The translations under genes were made by a program, and so were the position numbers. DNA of 44,700 bases from Pseudomarimonas salicorniae (GTDB lineage: Bacteria; Pseudomonadota; Gammaproteobacteria; Xanthomonadales; Xanthomonadaceae): the NCBI RefSeq assembly GCF_023156535.1, contig NZ_JALNMH010000020.1:1-44700 (forward strand). Direction: 5' to 3'. Position 1 is the stretch's first letter. Each line of letters opens with the position of its first letter. The notes beneath the pieces were generated by a model. It did not search any database, was not told where the DNA came from, and worked only from the letters and a program-made list of their open reading frames with translations. Of this stretch, positions 27,094-38,653 are shown in pieces.

Positions 27094-27352
27094 GACATTC
27101 ATAGGGTGCGGCTGGCCGCACCGGGCATACCGTCCGAACGCTCGTATCGGTGCTCCAAGGCACACCCTATGGATGTCGCCGACGCCCAACGAAGCCCGAC
27201 TGTGGGAGCGCCCTTGGGCGCGACCGCGGCGTACCGGGTTCACCACAGACCGAGGCCAGAGCGCGTCTCCGCGGTCGCGCCCAAGGGCACTCCCACAGAA
27301 CATCGGCCCATTTTATGAACCGGGGAGAATGCGAACCTCGCGCCCTTTGCTC
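27094..27352 (-). repeat. Right arm of the inverted repeat bracketing the ole operon
   Basis: It matches the reverse complement of 23655-23899 in unit order: 'catagggtgcggctggccgc' at 27100, 'ggtgctccaagg' at about 27149, 'gacgccca' at 27181, then a GTGG-type REP pair, then 'aatgcgaacct' at about 27328. Its inner end lies 82 bases from the oleC start. Confidence 0.75.
27201..27298. repeat. GTGG-type paired REP element, copy 2
   Basis: 'tgtgggagcgcccttgggcg' at the left and 'cgcccaagggcactcccaca' at the right enclose a centre with 'caccacagaccgaggccaga'. It is followed by 'gaacatcggccc', as in the copy at 30027. Confidence 0.9.
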
Positions 27353-27403
27353 GCTCCAGAATCGCAGGAGAATCCAGGCGCCCTGGGTCGCTCGTTCCGC
27401 GGG

Positions 27404-29743
<2,340 letters not shown>

Positions 29744-29866
29744 GTCCGAAGGCTTTCCTGAAACAGCGGGGAGGGCGATTGTCCCCGCCCCGGGCCGGAT
29801 GGCAACCGGTTGACAAGGGGCGAGCGGCTGGTTCGGGCGCGAAGAAGACCTTCCGCATAACCCGCA

Positions 29867-29932
29867 GTAGGAGCCAGCTTGCTGGCGATCGTCCCATCCG
29901 GGGCGCCTATCGCCAGCAAGCTGGCTCCTACA
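29867..29932. repeat. Paired 'ccagcttgctgg' REP element upstream of tex
   Basis: Inverted units 29867-29889 and 29909-29932 around a 19-base centre that reads as the inverse of the centre at 13485-13503. The left flank 'gttcgggcgcgaagaagacc' (29831-29850) matches the inverted right flank of the 13461 element. Confidence 0.9.
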
Positions 29933-30026
29933 CGCAACGGCGCTGTAAGGGCCGGTTTGCGCCCTTCCGGCGCGTCTGAATCCCGCCCTCTTTCGACCGC
30001 ATTCTCGCAACTCAACGAGACCCGAC

Positions 30027-30123
30027 TGTGGGAGCGCCCTTGGGCGCGACCGCAGCGCTACGGATTCACCACAGACCGCGGCCAGAGCGGGTCTCCGCGG
30101 TCGCGCCCAAGTGCACTCCCACA
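30027..30123. repeat. GTGG-type paired REP element, copy 3
   Basis: Same ends and centre as 27201-27298, including the flanking 'cccgac' on the left and 'gaacatcggcccc' on the right. The right arm has one change in the conserved unit ('aagtgcact' for 'aagggcact'). Confidence 0.9.
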
Positions 30124-30170
30124 GAACATCGGCCCCTTTGATGGACCGGGGCGGAGGCGCACTCCGCGCC

Positions 30171-30758
30171 CTACCCAGGCACCGACGGATTCGGGTCGCC
30201 GACCCGCTGCGGCGAGAACCCCCCCGGTTCAAGGCGGTAGTAGCGGTGCGGCAGGCCGGCGAACTCGAAATCCGTCTGATAGCGAAACCCAAGCTTCTCC
30301 ATGACCCGCTGCGAGGGGATATTGCCCGGAAGCGTCCATGAGCCCACCGCGGGCAGTCCACCCGCGCCGAAGCCGACCGACAGGGCGCCCGAGGCCATCT
30401 CCGTTGCGAACCCGCGCTGCCAGAACCGGGACGGCACGGCGTAGGCCAGTCCGACCTCCCGTCGCCCGTCGAGACCCGGCAGGTCATACCACTTGAGTCC
30501 GGCGCGGCCGACGAACTCGCCGCTATGCAGATCATGGAAGGCCCACAGGCCAAATCCATGTTCCTGCCAGTGCCCCATCGCGGCCTCGAGTCCTGCCCGG
30601 GTTTCCTCATCGGACAGCGACCGCCCGTCGACCGAAAGATGTCGCATGACCTCGGGGTCTTGATGAAGAGCGCAAAGATCGCCGAGATGCGCTTCGCTGA
30701 GCGCCGTCGCCCGCAGTCTTTCCGTCCGCCACGTCTCGGGCATGCGTGCGCGTTGCAT
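30171..30758 (-). CDS. RimJ/RimL-type GNAT acetyltransferase
   Basis: A 195-residue acetyltransferase of the ribosomal-protein-alanine acetyltransferase-like group. Features are [19 protein letters not shown] at the N-terminus, [52 protein letters not shown] (the acetyl-CoA site) and [20 protein letters not shown] at the C-terminus. Many proteins of this type have unknown substrates, so RimJ/RimL is only a family name here. ATG 30758 has GGAG eight bases upstream; ATG 30743 is the alternative. The longer frame to 31217 is the aceE gene in another frame. It follows aceE by 68 bases on the same strand. Confidence 0.9.
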   Translation of the reverse strand: MQRARMPETWRTERLRATALSEAHLGDLCALHQDPEVMRHLSVDGRSLSDEETRAGLEAAMGHWQEHGFGLWAFHDLHSGEFVGRAGLKWYDLPGLDGRREVGLAYAVPSRFWQRGFATEMASGALSVGFGAGGLPAVGSWTLPGNIPSQRVMEKLGFRYQTDFEFAGLPHRYYRLEPGGFSPQRVGDPNPSVPG

Positions 30759-30826
30759 GTGCTTGTCTCCACTCCAGGCAGGCGAAGGGTAACGCCCGGG
30801 CGCCCCGGGGTCTGCCTGCGGGCACC

Positions 30827-33514
30827 CTACAGCCCCCAGGGCGCCGCGCTGCTGCCTCGGCCGTAGCGCGTGCGCGCCTCGGCGACGCGGAGGGCCTTGA
30901 CCCGACCCTCTGCGGCGAGCGCATCCAGCGCGGCGATGACGATGGATTCGGCATCGACCTCGAAGAAGGCGCGCAGGCCGGCGCGGGTATCGCTGCGGCC
31001 GAAGCCGTCGGTGCCGAGGGTGACGTAGCGCTGCGGCAGGAAGGCGCGTATCAGCTCGGGCCAGGCGCGGACGTAGTCGCTGGCGGCGATCACCGGACCG
31101 TTCGCCCGGCCGAGGGTGCGCTCGACCCACGAGGGCTCGACATCTTCGCCGAGCCGCCTGGCGCGCTCGACCGCCATGCCTTCGCGCTGCAGCTCGGCGT
31201 AGCTGGTGGCGCTCCACACCGCGGCCTCGATGCCGAATTCGGAATTCAACATATGCTTTGCGCGCAGCACCTCGCTGATGATCGCGCCCGATCCGAGCAG
31301 CTGGACGACGGCCTTGTCCGGCTGCGCCGGCAGGCGATGCAGGCCGCGGCGGATGCCTTCGCGATCGGCCTCTCCGATCGAGGGCTGCGGCAGGTTCGCG
31401 TTGCCCACGGTGAGGTAATAGAACACGTCCTCCTGCTCGCCCAGCATGGCCTGCATGCCGGCTTCAACGATGACCGCCACCTCGTAGGCGAAGGCCGGAT
31501 CGTAGGCGCGGCAGTTGGGCACGGTGGCGAACATCGGCAGTGAAGCGCCGTCCTGGTGCTGCAGGCCCTCGCCGTTGAGGGTGGTGCGCCCGGCGGTGGC
31601 GCCGAGCAGGAAGCCGCGGGCACGCTGGTCGGCGGCGGCCCAGACCAGGTCGCCGACGCGCTGGTAGCCGAACATCGAGTAGTAGATGTAGAACGGCAGC
31701 ATGGCGAGGTCGCTGACGCTGTAGCTGGTCGCCGCCGCAATCCACGAGCTGATCGCGCCGGCCTCGGAGATGCCCTCCTCCAGGATCTGCCCACCGCGCT
31801 CCTCGCGGTAGTAGAGCATCGAGCCGAGGTCCTCGGGTTCGTAGAGCTGGCCCTGCGGCGCGTAGATGCCGACCTGGCGGAACAGCGAGGCCATGCCGAA
31901 GGTGCGCGCCTCGTCGGCGACGATCGGCACGATGCGCGGGCCGAGCGTCTCGTCCTTGAGCAGGCTGCCGAGCATGCGCACCACGGCCATGGTGGTCGAC
32001 ATCTCCTTGCCCTCGGCCTCCAGGGCAAAGCGTGCCCAGCCCTCGACGGCGGGCAGCGCAACGGCGTGTGTAGCTTTCTGCCGCCGACGCGGCAGGTAGC
32101 CGCCGAGCGCCTCGCGCCGCGCCTGCAGGTAGCGCAGTTCCGGGCTGTCTGCAGCAGGCTTGTAGAACCGCAGCTGCTCGATGGCAGCATCCTCCAGCGG
32201 CAGGCCGAAGCGGTCGCGGAAGGCGCGCAGCTGTTCGGTGTCGAGCTTCTTCTGCTGGTGGGTGGTCATCCGCCCCTGGCCGGCGCTGCCCATGCCGAAG
32301 CCCTTCATGGTCTTGGCCAGGATCACCGTTGGCTGGCCGCGATGGGCGACCGCCGCGGCATAGGCCGCGTAGAGCTTGCGCACGTCATGGCCGCCACGCC
32401 GCAGGCGGTCGATATCGGCATCCGACAGGTCGGCGACCAGGGCCGACAGCTCGGGCGACTGGGCAAAGAAGCGGTCGCGGTTGTAGGCACCGTCATTGGC
32501 CGACAGGGTCTGGAACTGGCCGTCAACGGTGCGGGCGAAGGCGCGCAGCAGCTCGTTCTGGGCGTCGCGAGCAAACAGCAGGTCCCAGTCCGAACTCCAG
32601 ATCACCTTGATCACATGCCAGCCCGCACCGGTGAACAGCGCTTCCAGCTCGTCGATGATCCGGCTGTTGCCGCGCACCGGCCCGTCGAGCCGCTGCAGGT
32701 TGCAGTTGATGACGAAGGTCAGGTGATCGAGGCGCTCGCGCGCGGCCAGCGACAGCGCGCCGATCGACTCCGGCTCGTCCATCTCGCCGTCGCCGAAGAA
32801 GCCCCATACACGCCGTTCCCCCGCGTCCTTCAGTCCGCGATGGTCCAGATAGCGCAGGAAGCGCGCCTGGTAGATGGCATTGATCGGACCAAGGCCCATG
32901 GACCCGGTCGGGAACTGCCAGAAGTCCGGCATCAGCCAGGGATGCGGGTAGGAGCTGAGGCCGCTGCCGCCGATCTCCCGCCGGTAGTGCTCCAGTTGCT
33001 GTTCGCTGAGAAACCCCTCGAGGAAGGCGCGGGCGTAGACGCCCGGCGCCGAGTGCGGCTGGAAGAACACCAGATCGCTGCCGTCGGGATGGCCGTCGGC
33101 CTTGAAGAAATGCTGGAAGCCGACCTCGAACAGGTCGGCCGCCGAGGCGTAGCTGGCGATATGGCCGCCCTGCTCGCCGCCGTCGCGATTGGCGCGCATC
33201 ACCATGACCATGGCGTTCCAGCGGATCGCCGCGGCAATCCGCGCCTCCAGCGCCTCGTCGCCCGGATAGTGCGGCTGCCGGGCCAGCGGGATCGTGTTGC
33301 AGTAGGGCGTCACCCGCGCCCGCGCCGACTGCACGCCGCGGGCCAGCGCGTGGTCGGCGAGCTTGTCGAACAGGAACTGCGCGCGCTCGACGCCGTGCGC
33401 GGCGACGATGGCGTCGAAGGCCTCCAGCCACTCGCGGGTCTCGGCGGGGTCGCTGTCGGCGTGTCCAGCGGCGGCGGAGAGCAGCAGTTCGGCGCTTCGG
33501 GGCAGATCGCTCAT
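30827..33514 (-). CDS. aceE: Pyruvate dehydrogenase E1, homodimeric type (AceE)
   Basis: An 895-residue thiamine-diphosphate enzyme that decarboxylates pyruvate and passes the acetyl group to the E2 lipoyl domain. It aligns throughout with E. coli AceE by memory. The ThDP motif is GDGEMDEPES at 241-250 with INCN near 269-272, then LDGPVRGN, GGHD, ADEARTFGM, SYSVSDLAMLPFYIYYSMFGYQR, GRTTLNGEGLQHQDG and LGTDGFGRSD. ATG 33514 (MSDLPRSAEL) gives normal length; the open frame to 33586 adds a leader. No E2 or E3 gene lies nearby, so aceE stands apart from the rest of the complex here. It diverges from the BrkB gene across 92 bases, which must hold both promoters. Confidence 0.97.
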   Translation of the reverse strand: MSDLPRSAELLLSAAAGHADSDPAETREWLEAFDAIVAAHGVERAQFLFDKLADHALARGVQSARARVTPYCNTIPLARQPHYPGDEALEARIAAAIRWNAMVMVMRANRDGGEQGGHIASYASAADLFEVGFQHFFKADGHPDGSDLVFFQPHSAPGVYARAFLEGFLSEQQLEHYRREIGGSGLSSYPHPWLMPDFWQFPTGSMGLGPINAIYQARFLRYLDHRGLKDAGERRVWGFFGDGEMDEPESIGALSLAARERLDHLTFVINCNLQRLDGPVRGNSRIIDELEALFTGAGWHVIKVIWSSDWDLLFARDAQNELLRAFARTVDGQFQTLSANDGAYNRDRFFAQSPELSALVADLSDADIDRLRRGGHDVRKLYAAYAAAVAHRGQPTVILAKTMKGFGMGSAGQGRMTTHQQKKLDTEQLRAFRDRFGLPLEDAAIEQLRFYKPAADSPELRYLQARREALGGYLPRRRQKATHAVALPAVEGWARFALEAEGKEMSTTMAVVRMLGSLLKDETLGPRIVPIVADEARTFGMASLFRQVGIYAPQGQLYEPEDLGSMLYYREERGGQILEEGISEAGAISSWIAAATSYSVSDLAMLPFYIYYSMFGYQRVGDLVWAAADQRARGFLLGATAGRTTLNGEGLQHQDGASLPMFATVPNCRAYDPAFAYEVAVIVEAGMQAMLGEQEDVFYYLTVGNANLPQPSIGEADREGIRRGLHRLPAQPDKAVVQLLGSGAIISEVLRAKHMLNSEFGIEAAVWSATSYAELQREGMAVERARRLGEDVEPSWVERTLGRANGPVIAASDYVRAWPELIRAFLPQRYVTLGTDGFGRSDTRAGLRAFFEVDAESIVIAALDALAAEGRVKALRVAEARTRYGRGSSAAPWGL

Positions 33515-33606
33515 TGGGGTTTCCGCGGCAAAACCCGCATTATCGGCGCTCGGCCGGACACGCGGCAGGTCAGCGCCGCCCGGCATCCACCGGACCGTGG
33601 AGACTC

Positions 33607-34512
33607 ATGAGCCAGGATGACGCGCAGCGCGGGCAGCGCCCGCGATGGATCGACCGCTTTCCGGCCCTGCGCCGGGCCGGGCGGGGGCTGTTGGCCTTCT
33701 GGTCGCGGGACCCGCTGACCCTCTCGGCCTCGATCGCCTTCTACACCTCACTGTCCTTTGCCCCGCTGCTGACCTTCGCGGTCAAGCTGCTGTCCAGCCT
33801 CAGCCCCGAGCGCGAGGCGCGCTTCATCGCCGAACTGGCCACCATCCTGGGCCCGCAGGTGGGCGAGGCCACCCGGCTGGTGCTTGCCCGCGTAGATGCC
33901 GAGGGGCTGGAGGGCGTCTCCGACTGGGTCGCGCTGGGTGCCATCGCCTTCTCCGCCAGCGCGGTGTTCGGCCAGCTCCAGAAGTCGATCAACCGGCTCT
34001 GGGGCCTCGACGACGAGGGCCGGGGCGGCTGGCGCGGCTGGATCCGCGACCGGCTGGTGTCCTTCGGCATGCTGGTCGGCATGGGCATGCTGCTGCTGAC
34101 CACCTTCGTTGCCAGCAGCGCGATCGCCGCGCTGTTCACCGGCAGCTCGCCCGTGGTCACCGCCTTCAGCGAGCTGAGCGCGACCTCGCTGATCGCCCTG
34201 GCCTTCGCGCTGATGTTCCACTACGTGCCCTACGTGCGGCCCTCGATGCGCCGCTGCCTGATCGCCGGCGTGGTCACCGCCCTGCTGTTCCAGCTCGGCA
34301 AGTGGGCGCTCGGCCTGTACTTCGCCCGCGCCGGCATCGGCAGCGCCTACGGCCCGGCCAGCGCCATCGTGCTGCTGATGGCCTGGTCGTACTACGTGTC
34401 GCTCCTTGTCCTCGCCGGCAGTGCGCTGGCCCGGCCGCCGACGCCGGCCAAGCCGGAGGATGTCGAAGACGACTACCAAGACGTGGACCAAAACGGGAAC
34501 GGCGCCCGCTGA
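33607..34512 (+). CDS. YihY/BrkB-family inner-membrane protein
   Basis: A 301-residue polytopic membrane protein of the YihY/BrkB family, once misnamed ribonuclease BN. About six hydrophobic segments are visible, including ASIAFYTSLSFAPLLTFAVKLL, LVSFGMLVGMGMLLLTTFVA, LIALAFALMFHYVPYVRPS and ASAIVLLMAWSYYVSLLVLA. The motif AFYTSLSFAPLL near the first segment, and the later FHYVPYVRP and GSAYGPASA, are family hallmarks. The C-terminal tail is acidic (KPEDVEDDYQDVDQ). The function is unknown; a transport role has been suggested for the family. ATG 33607 follows GGAG. Confidence 0.92.
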   Translation: MSQDDAQRGQRPRWIDRFPALRRAGRGLLAFWSRDPLTLSASIAFYTSLSFAPLLTFAVKLLSSLSPEREARFIAELATILGPQVGEATRLVLARVDAEGLEGVSDWVALGAIAFSASAVFGQLQKSINRLWGLDDEGRGGWRGWIRDRLVSFGMLVGMGMLLLTTFVASSAIAALFTGSSPVVTAFSELSATSLIALAFALMFHYVPYVRPSMRRCLIAGVVTALLFQLGKWALGLYFARAGIGSAYGPASAIVLLMAWSYYVSLLVLAGSALARPPTPAKPEDVEDDYQDVDQNGNGAR

Positions 34513-34590
34513 GGCCTTCTCCGGGCCGAGCCTATCAGGGCAAGCAGGGCCCACCCCGCAACGATGCCGATGCGGGGTGGCTGGGACCAA

Positions 34591-37500
34591 CTAGACCGGC
34601 CGCCGGCCCAGCGCCTGACGCCCCAGCCAGCCCATGGCCGCGAGCAGCAGGGCGAGCGCCCAGGGCGAGTCGACTGGGATCACCGCGGGCGCCGCGAAGG
34701 GCGGGTTCGAGCTGCCGTTGGCCACCGGGCCGGATCCGGCCGCATTGCGGGCCGACACCGCCGCCGTGTAAGTCCCGGGAGGGACCCCGGAGATCGTGCA
34801 GGTGGTCGGTGGCGGGTTGCCGCTGACCGTACAGCTGAGCCCGCCCGGCTGCAGCGTCACCGTGTACTCCGTGATAGGTGCGCCGCCATTCGAAGCGGGA
34901 GGATCCCAACGGACCACCGCGGTGGAGCCGGTCAGTCCCACCTGGACATTGGTCGGCGCCGAGGGTGCGCTGGCATTGTCGCTGCAGTTCACCGTCACGC
35001 TGGTCACCGGGCCGCCGCTCACGGATGTGCTGGTCTGGGCGGCGACGCAGGTCTGACTGGGACTGCTCGGCTGTACCCACACGCTGACGGCATAGGTGCC
35101 GCCGTCGACGACCGGCAAGGCGAAGGTGAAGCTGCCGTTGCCGGCGATGGCCAGGTCATCGCCATCGTTGTTCCGCAGGATGAGGCCGCTGCCCGACAGA
35201 CCGCTCACCGAGCCGCCAATCGTGTATCGCTGGGTCGTGCAGGTGACCCGCAGGTCCGTGACATTGGCGCCCATGATGACGCCGCTCACGACAGGCGCGC
35301 CCTTTCCGGCCGACTGCCGACCGATCTCGCAGATCTGGTTGGGCGTTGTCGGCTGGGTCCGGACGGCGACCGAGTAGGGGCTGCCATCGGGAAGCGCGGT
35401 CGCAAAGGTGAAGGCGCCGTCGCTGCTCGCTGTGAGCGCATCGCCATCGTTGTTCTGCAGCACCACGCTATTGCCCGCAGCCAGTCCGGAAACGCTGCCG
35501 CCCACGGTGTAGGTGTTGGTGCTGCAGGTCACCAGGATGTCGCCCACGTTGCTGCCGCTGATCATTCCGCTGATGGTGCCGCCGCCCTTGCCCGGCGTCT
35601 GGCGGCTGAGGGCGCAGGTCTGGTTGGGCATGCTGGGCGCCGTGAGCACGCTGACGCTGTAGGCGCTGCCATCGGGCAGCGCGGTCGCAAAGGTGAATGC
35701 ACCGTTGGCGGAGAGACTGAGGTCGTCTCCCCCATTGTTCTGAAGCACCAGCGTGTTGCCGGGGGCGAGCCCTGCGACACTGCCGCCCACGGTGTAGGTG
35801 TTGGTGGTGCAGGTGACGAGGATGTCGCCCACGTTGCTGCCGCTGATCACTCCGTCAAGGGTGGCGCCACCCTTGCCCGGCGTCTGGCGGCTGAGGGCGC
35901 AGGTCTGGTTGGGCATGCTGGGCGCCGTGAGCACGCTGACGCTGTAGGCGCTGCCATCGGGCAGCGCGGTCGCAAAGGTGAATGCACCGTTGGCGGAGAG
36001 ACTGAGGTCGTCTCCCCCATTGTTCTGCAGCACCAGCGTTTTGCCGGCGGCAAGCCCGCTGACGCTGCCGCCCACGGTGTAGAGGTTGGTGGTGCAGGTC
36101 ACCAGGAGATCGGTGACGTCGGCACCCATGATCATCCCGCTGTTTGCCGGGCTGCCCTTGACGATGGGCTGTCGGCCGACCTCGCAGGTCTGGTTCGGGG
36201 TGCTCGGCTGGGTCGACACGGTGACCGCATAGGCGCTGCCATCGACCAGCGCGGTCGAGAACGCGAATGGCCCGTCCGCGGCAACGGTCAGGTCATCGCC
36301 GCCGTTGTTCTGCAGCACCACGCTGTTGCCGGCCGCAAGCCCGGCGACGCTGCCGCGCACGCGATAGCTGGGCACCGCGAAGACGTAGGCGGCCCCGCTG
36401 GCATATGCGCTGTTGTTGGCGTCGTCACCGTTGATGCCGGTCGCATTGCTGCTCTCGTCGATTGCGCCCGCCACAACGGTGCCACCCGCGATGACCACCA
36501 CGTGGCCGAAGTAGTCCGATTCGTCGCCGCTGCTGGACTTGAGGAAGCTCGTCTGCGTCCAGGTTCCGGCACTGCGGGTGTACAGGTAAGCCGCCCCGCT
36601 CTCCGACAGGTCGTCATTGCCGCCATCCCCATCGACGCCCGTGGCGTCGCTTGACTCGTAGGGCGCCCCCACGGCAATGACATCACCCGAGATGGCCACC
36701 GAATTCCCGAAGGTGTCGTAGTTGCCGGTGTTGCTGGCCTTGAGATAGGCCTGCTCGCCCCAGCTGCCGCCGCTGCGCACGAATACGTAGGCGGCGCCGC
36801 TGCCGGGTGCGGCGTTGTTGGCACCGTCACCATTCACGCCCACCGCATTGCTGGCCTCGTTGAACGCCCCCACCACGAGCATGTCGCCGTCCAGGCCCAC
36901 CGAAGTGCCGAACGCGTCGAAGTTTCCGGTGTTGCTGGCCTTGAGGTAAGCCTGCTGGGTCCAGGTGCCTGCGCTGCGCAGGAATACGTAGGTCGCTCCG
37001 CTGCTGTTCGCGCCGTTGTCGCCCTGGTCGCCATCGACACCGGTCGCGCTGCTGGCCTCTCCCACGGCGCCAATCGCGAGGGTATTGCCGTGAATGGCCA
37101 CCGCGTGGCCGAATCGATCGTTGCTTTCGCTGTTGCTGGCCTTGAGGTAAGCCTGCTGGCTCCAGTTGCCGTTGCTGCGCACGAAGACATAGGCCGCACC
37201 GCTGGACGGGGCGGTGTTGTCGCTCTGGTCGCCATCGATACCCGTGGCGCCACTGCTTTCCTGGTGTGCACCGACGACGAGGGTGTCGCCGTCGATCGAT
37301 ACCGACCAGCCGAACTGGTCCTGGAACTGGGCGTTGCTGGCCTTGAGGTAGGCCTGCTGGCTCCAGACACCGCCGCTGCGCACAAACACGTACGCGGCGC
37401 CGCTGTTCTGCGCCGCATTGCTGGACTGATCACCGTTGATCGCGGTCGCGTCGCTGTCCTCAAGCCACGCGCCCACCACCATGGTGTCGCCGTCGATCGC

Positions 37501-38469
37501 AACCGAGCGGCCGAACTGGTCGTCCGCCCCCGTGTTGCTGGCCTTGAGGTAGGCCTGCTGCACCCACGTGTTGCCACTGCGGACGAACACGTAGGCGGCA
37601 CCACTGGCGTAGGCGCCGTTGTCGCTCTCGTTGCCGTCGACGCCGGTAGCGCCACTGGCCTCGTACGGCGCACCCACCACCAGCGTGTCACCGGACAGCG
37701 CCAGCGCGAAACCGAACCGGTCGTTGGCTTCGGTGTTGCTGGCCTTGAGGTAGGCCTGCTGGGACAGGGTCGGGTCGATCGTGACCGGATACACCGCGCC
37801 GCGATCGTCGACCTGGAGCGCGACACGCCGGTCCTCGAGCACCATATTGGCCGGAAGCGCGCGGCCGGTCGCGTCCCAGACCTTGAGTCCTGCGTAGCGC
37901 AGTTCGGTGTGCGCATCGAACAGGCGCAGCGCCTGCTCCGACCCTTCGCCCTCCAGAGCAAGTGCCAGCGGCGTATCGACGGCGAGCACGATCTCCAGCG
38001 GAGCATCCACCGCGCCGGGCGCCGGAGGCTCGCTGAGCTCGAACCACTGCTGGGCGCCGGTGGATCGGTTCTCCCACCATTCCCGGAACGTTTCTGACCA
38101 GCGCGTGTGCAGCACATCGTGCTCTGCGCGCTGGGAGATCGGATCGCCCAGCTGGGCCAGCGCCCCTGCATAGCCGAGCGCTTGCGGGCGAATGCCGATG
38201 GCAAATCCGCGCTGCGCCTCTGCCCCGGTCACGACCGTACTGCCGTCATCCTGGAAGGCGAGCCGGTAGCCCTGGGCCGGATTCCCTGCTTCAAAGCCGT
38301 CCCGCGACGGCTTGGGCTGGTACTCCGCTGCCTGGATCTGGTCGCGGATCCGCGACCAGTCGGCCTCCGGAAGCGAGGCGGGCGAGGGCTGCGCCGCGAC
38401 TGCGAAGCTGCCTGCGAGGGCGAGGCTGGCGGCGCACGCGCCGCGCCAGATGCCGGACAAGATGATCAT
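34591..38469 (-). CDS. Large FG-GAP repeat surface protein with IPTL-CTERM-like tail
   Basis: A 1292-residue exported protein. A signal peptide precedes AQPSPASLPEADW. After about 200 residues without repeats come roughly seven FG-GAP units of about 65 residues, each beginning QQAYLKASNT and containing DRFGxxxAxxGDTLVVGA and SGAAYVFVRSG; these normally form a beta-propeller that may bind calcium. Then come five domains of about 95 residues (YTVGGSVSGLAAGNSVVLQN ... DILVTC) with paired cysteines. A fibronectin-like domain follows (APTNVQVGLTGSTAVVRWDP). The C-terminus IPVDSPWALALLLAAMGWLG plus basic residues resembles the IPTL-CTERM sorting signal, implying exosortase-type anchoring or processing. 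ATG 38469 has GGGA upstream. Ligands and role are unknown; adhesion is one guess. Confidence 0.88.
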   Translation of the reverse strand: MIILSGIWRGACAASLALAGSFAVAAQPSPASLPEADWSRIRDQIQAAEYQPKPSRDGFEAGNPAQGYRLAFQDDGSTVVTGAEAQRGFAIGIRPQALGYAGALAQLGDPISQRAEHDVLHTRWSETFREWWENRSTGAQQWFELSEPPAPGAVDAPLEIVLAVDTPLALALEGEGSEQALRLFDAHTELRYAGLKVWDATGRALPANMVLEDRRVALQVDDRGAVYPVTIDPTLSQQAYLKASNTEANDRFGFALALSGDTLVVGAPYEASGATGVDGNESDNGAYASGAAYVFVRSGNTWVQQAYLKASNTGADDQFGRSVAIDGDTMVVGAWLEDSDATAINGDQSSNAAQNSGAAYVFVRSGGVWSQQAYLKASNAQFQDQFGWSVSIDGDTLVVGAHQESSGATGIDGDQSDNTAPSSGAAYVFVRSNGNWSQQAYLKASNSESNDRFGHAVAIHGNTLAIGAVGEASSATGVDGDQGDNGANSSGATYVFLRSAGTWTQQAYLKASNTGNFDAFGTSVGLDGDMLVVGAFNEASNAVGVNGDGANNAAPGSGAAYVFVRSGGSWGEQAYLKASNTGNYDTFGNSVAISGDVIAVGAPYESSDATGVDGDGGNDDLSESGAAYLYTRSAGTWTQTSFLKSSSGDESDYFGHVVVIAGGTVVAGAIDESSNATGINGDDANNSAYASGAAYVFAVPSYRVRGSVAGLAAGNSVVLQNNGGDDLTVAADGPFAFSTALVDGSAYAVTVSTQPSTPNQTCEVGRQPIVKGSPANSGMIMGADVTDLLVTCTTNLYTVGGSVSGLAAGKTLVLQNNGGDDLSLSANGAFTFATALPDGSAYSVSVLTAPSMPNQTCALSRQTPGKGGATLDGVISGSNVGDILVTCTTNTYTVGGSVAGLAPGNTLVLQNNGGDDLSLSANGAFTFATALPDGSAYSVSVLTAPSMPNQTCALSRQTPGKGGGTISGMISGSNVGDILVTCSTNTYTVGGSVSGLAAGNSVVLQNNDGDALTASSDGAFTFATALPDGSPYSVAVRTQPTTPNQICEIGRQSAGKGAPVVSGVIMGANVTDLRVTCTTQRYTIGGSVSGLSGSGLILRNNDGDDLAIAGNGSFTFALPVVDGGTYAVSVWVQPSSPSQTCVAAQTSTSVSGGPVTSVTVNCSDNASAPSAPTNVQVGLTGSTAVVRWDPPASNGGAPITEYTVTLQPGGLSCTVSGNPPPTTCTISGVPPGTYTAAVSARNAAGSGPVANGSSNPPFAAPAVIPVDSPWALALLLAAMGWLGRQALGRRPV
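35585..36028 (-). repeat. Near-identical DNA in adjacent domains of the FG-GAP protein
   Basis: About 160 bases at 35585-35743 recur at 35870-36028 (offset 285) almost without change, inside two neighbouring ~95-residue domains. The other three domains of the same type are clearly diverged, so this pair is a recent tandem duplication within the gene. Confidence 0.8.
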
Positions 38470-38611
38470 GGAGGAGTTCCCGGAAGCGAATCGAAAGCAG
38501 GCCACGGAGCCCTCCTGGCCCATCGCCACCCTGTCGCTCCCGCCCTGGCGGTCCCGACTGGACAGGACAACAGCGGTCTCGTCGTGAGATGTCGCCCCCC
38601 GTGACCGGACC

Positions 38612-38653
38612 TTAGCGATAAGCACCGCCTGAGGTAAGCGGGGTTTTCGCTAA
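38612..38653. promoter_or_regulatory. Dyad between divergent genes, possible operator
   Basis: TTAGCGA (38612-38618) and TCGCTAA (38647-38653) form an inverted pair with 28 bases between, about 150 bases upstream of both the FG-GAP gene and the repair cluster. A further 'tttagcgg' lies next to the exonuclease ATG. No binding protein can be assigned. Confidence 0.25.

Larger units (their letters stand above)
27012..27403. other. Intergenic region holding the right inverted-repeat arm
   Basis: This 392-bp gap between tex and oleC, on the same strand, contains 82 bases next to oleC that must hold or abut its promoter, then the right arm of the long inverted repeat. The remaining ~50 bases run up to the tex stop. 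No gene is seen. Confidence 0.6.
29744..30170. other. Intergenic region with two kinds of paired REP
   Basis: The 427-bp gap between the acetyltransferase and tex, both on the minus strand, contains the GTAG-type pair at 29867-29932 and the GTGG-type pair at 30027-30123, both listed separately. The tex promoter should lie between 29744 and 29866. No gene is seen. Confidence 0.7.

Noticed and set aside
23655-27352. Classical composite transposon around the ole genes
   Set aside because: The arms contain no transposase gene and are built of REP-type sequences. The inverted-repeat bracket is real but cannot be called an IS-based transposon.
29744-30772. N-terminal extension of Tex by about 340 residues
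   Set aside because: The extra frame passes through two REP elements and the acetyltransferase gene on the same strand in another frame; Tex of normal length starts at 29743.
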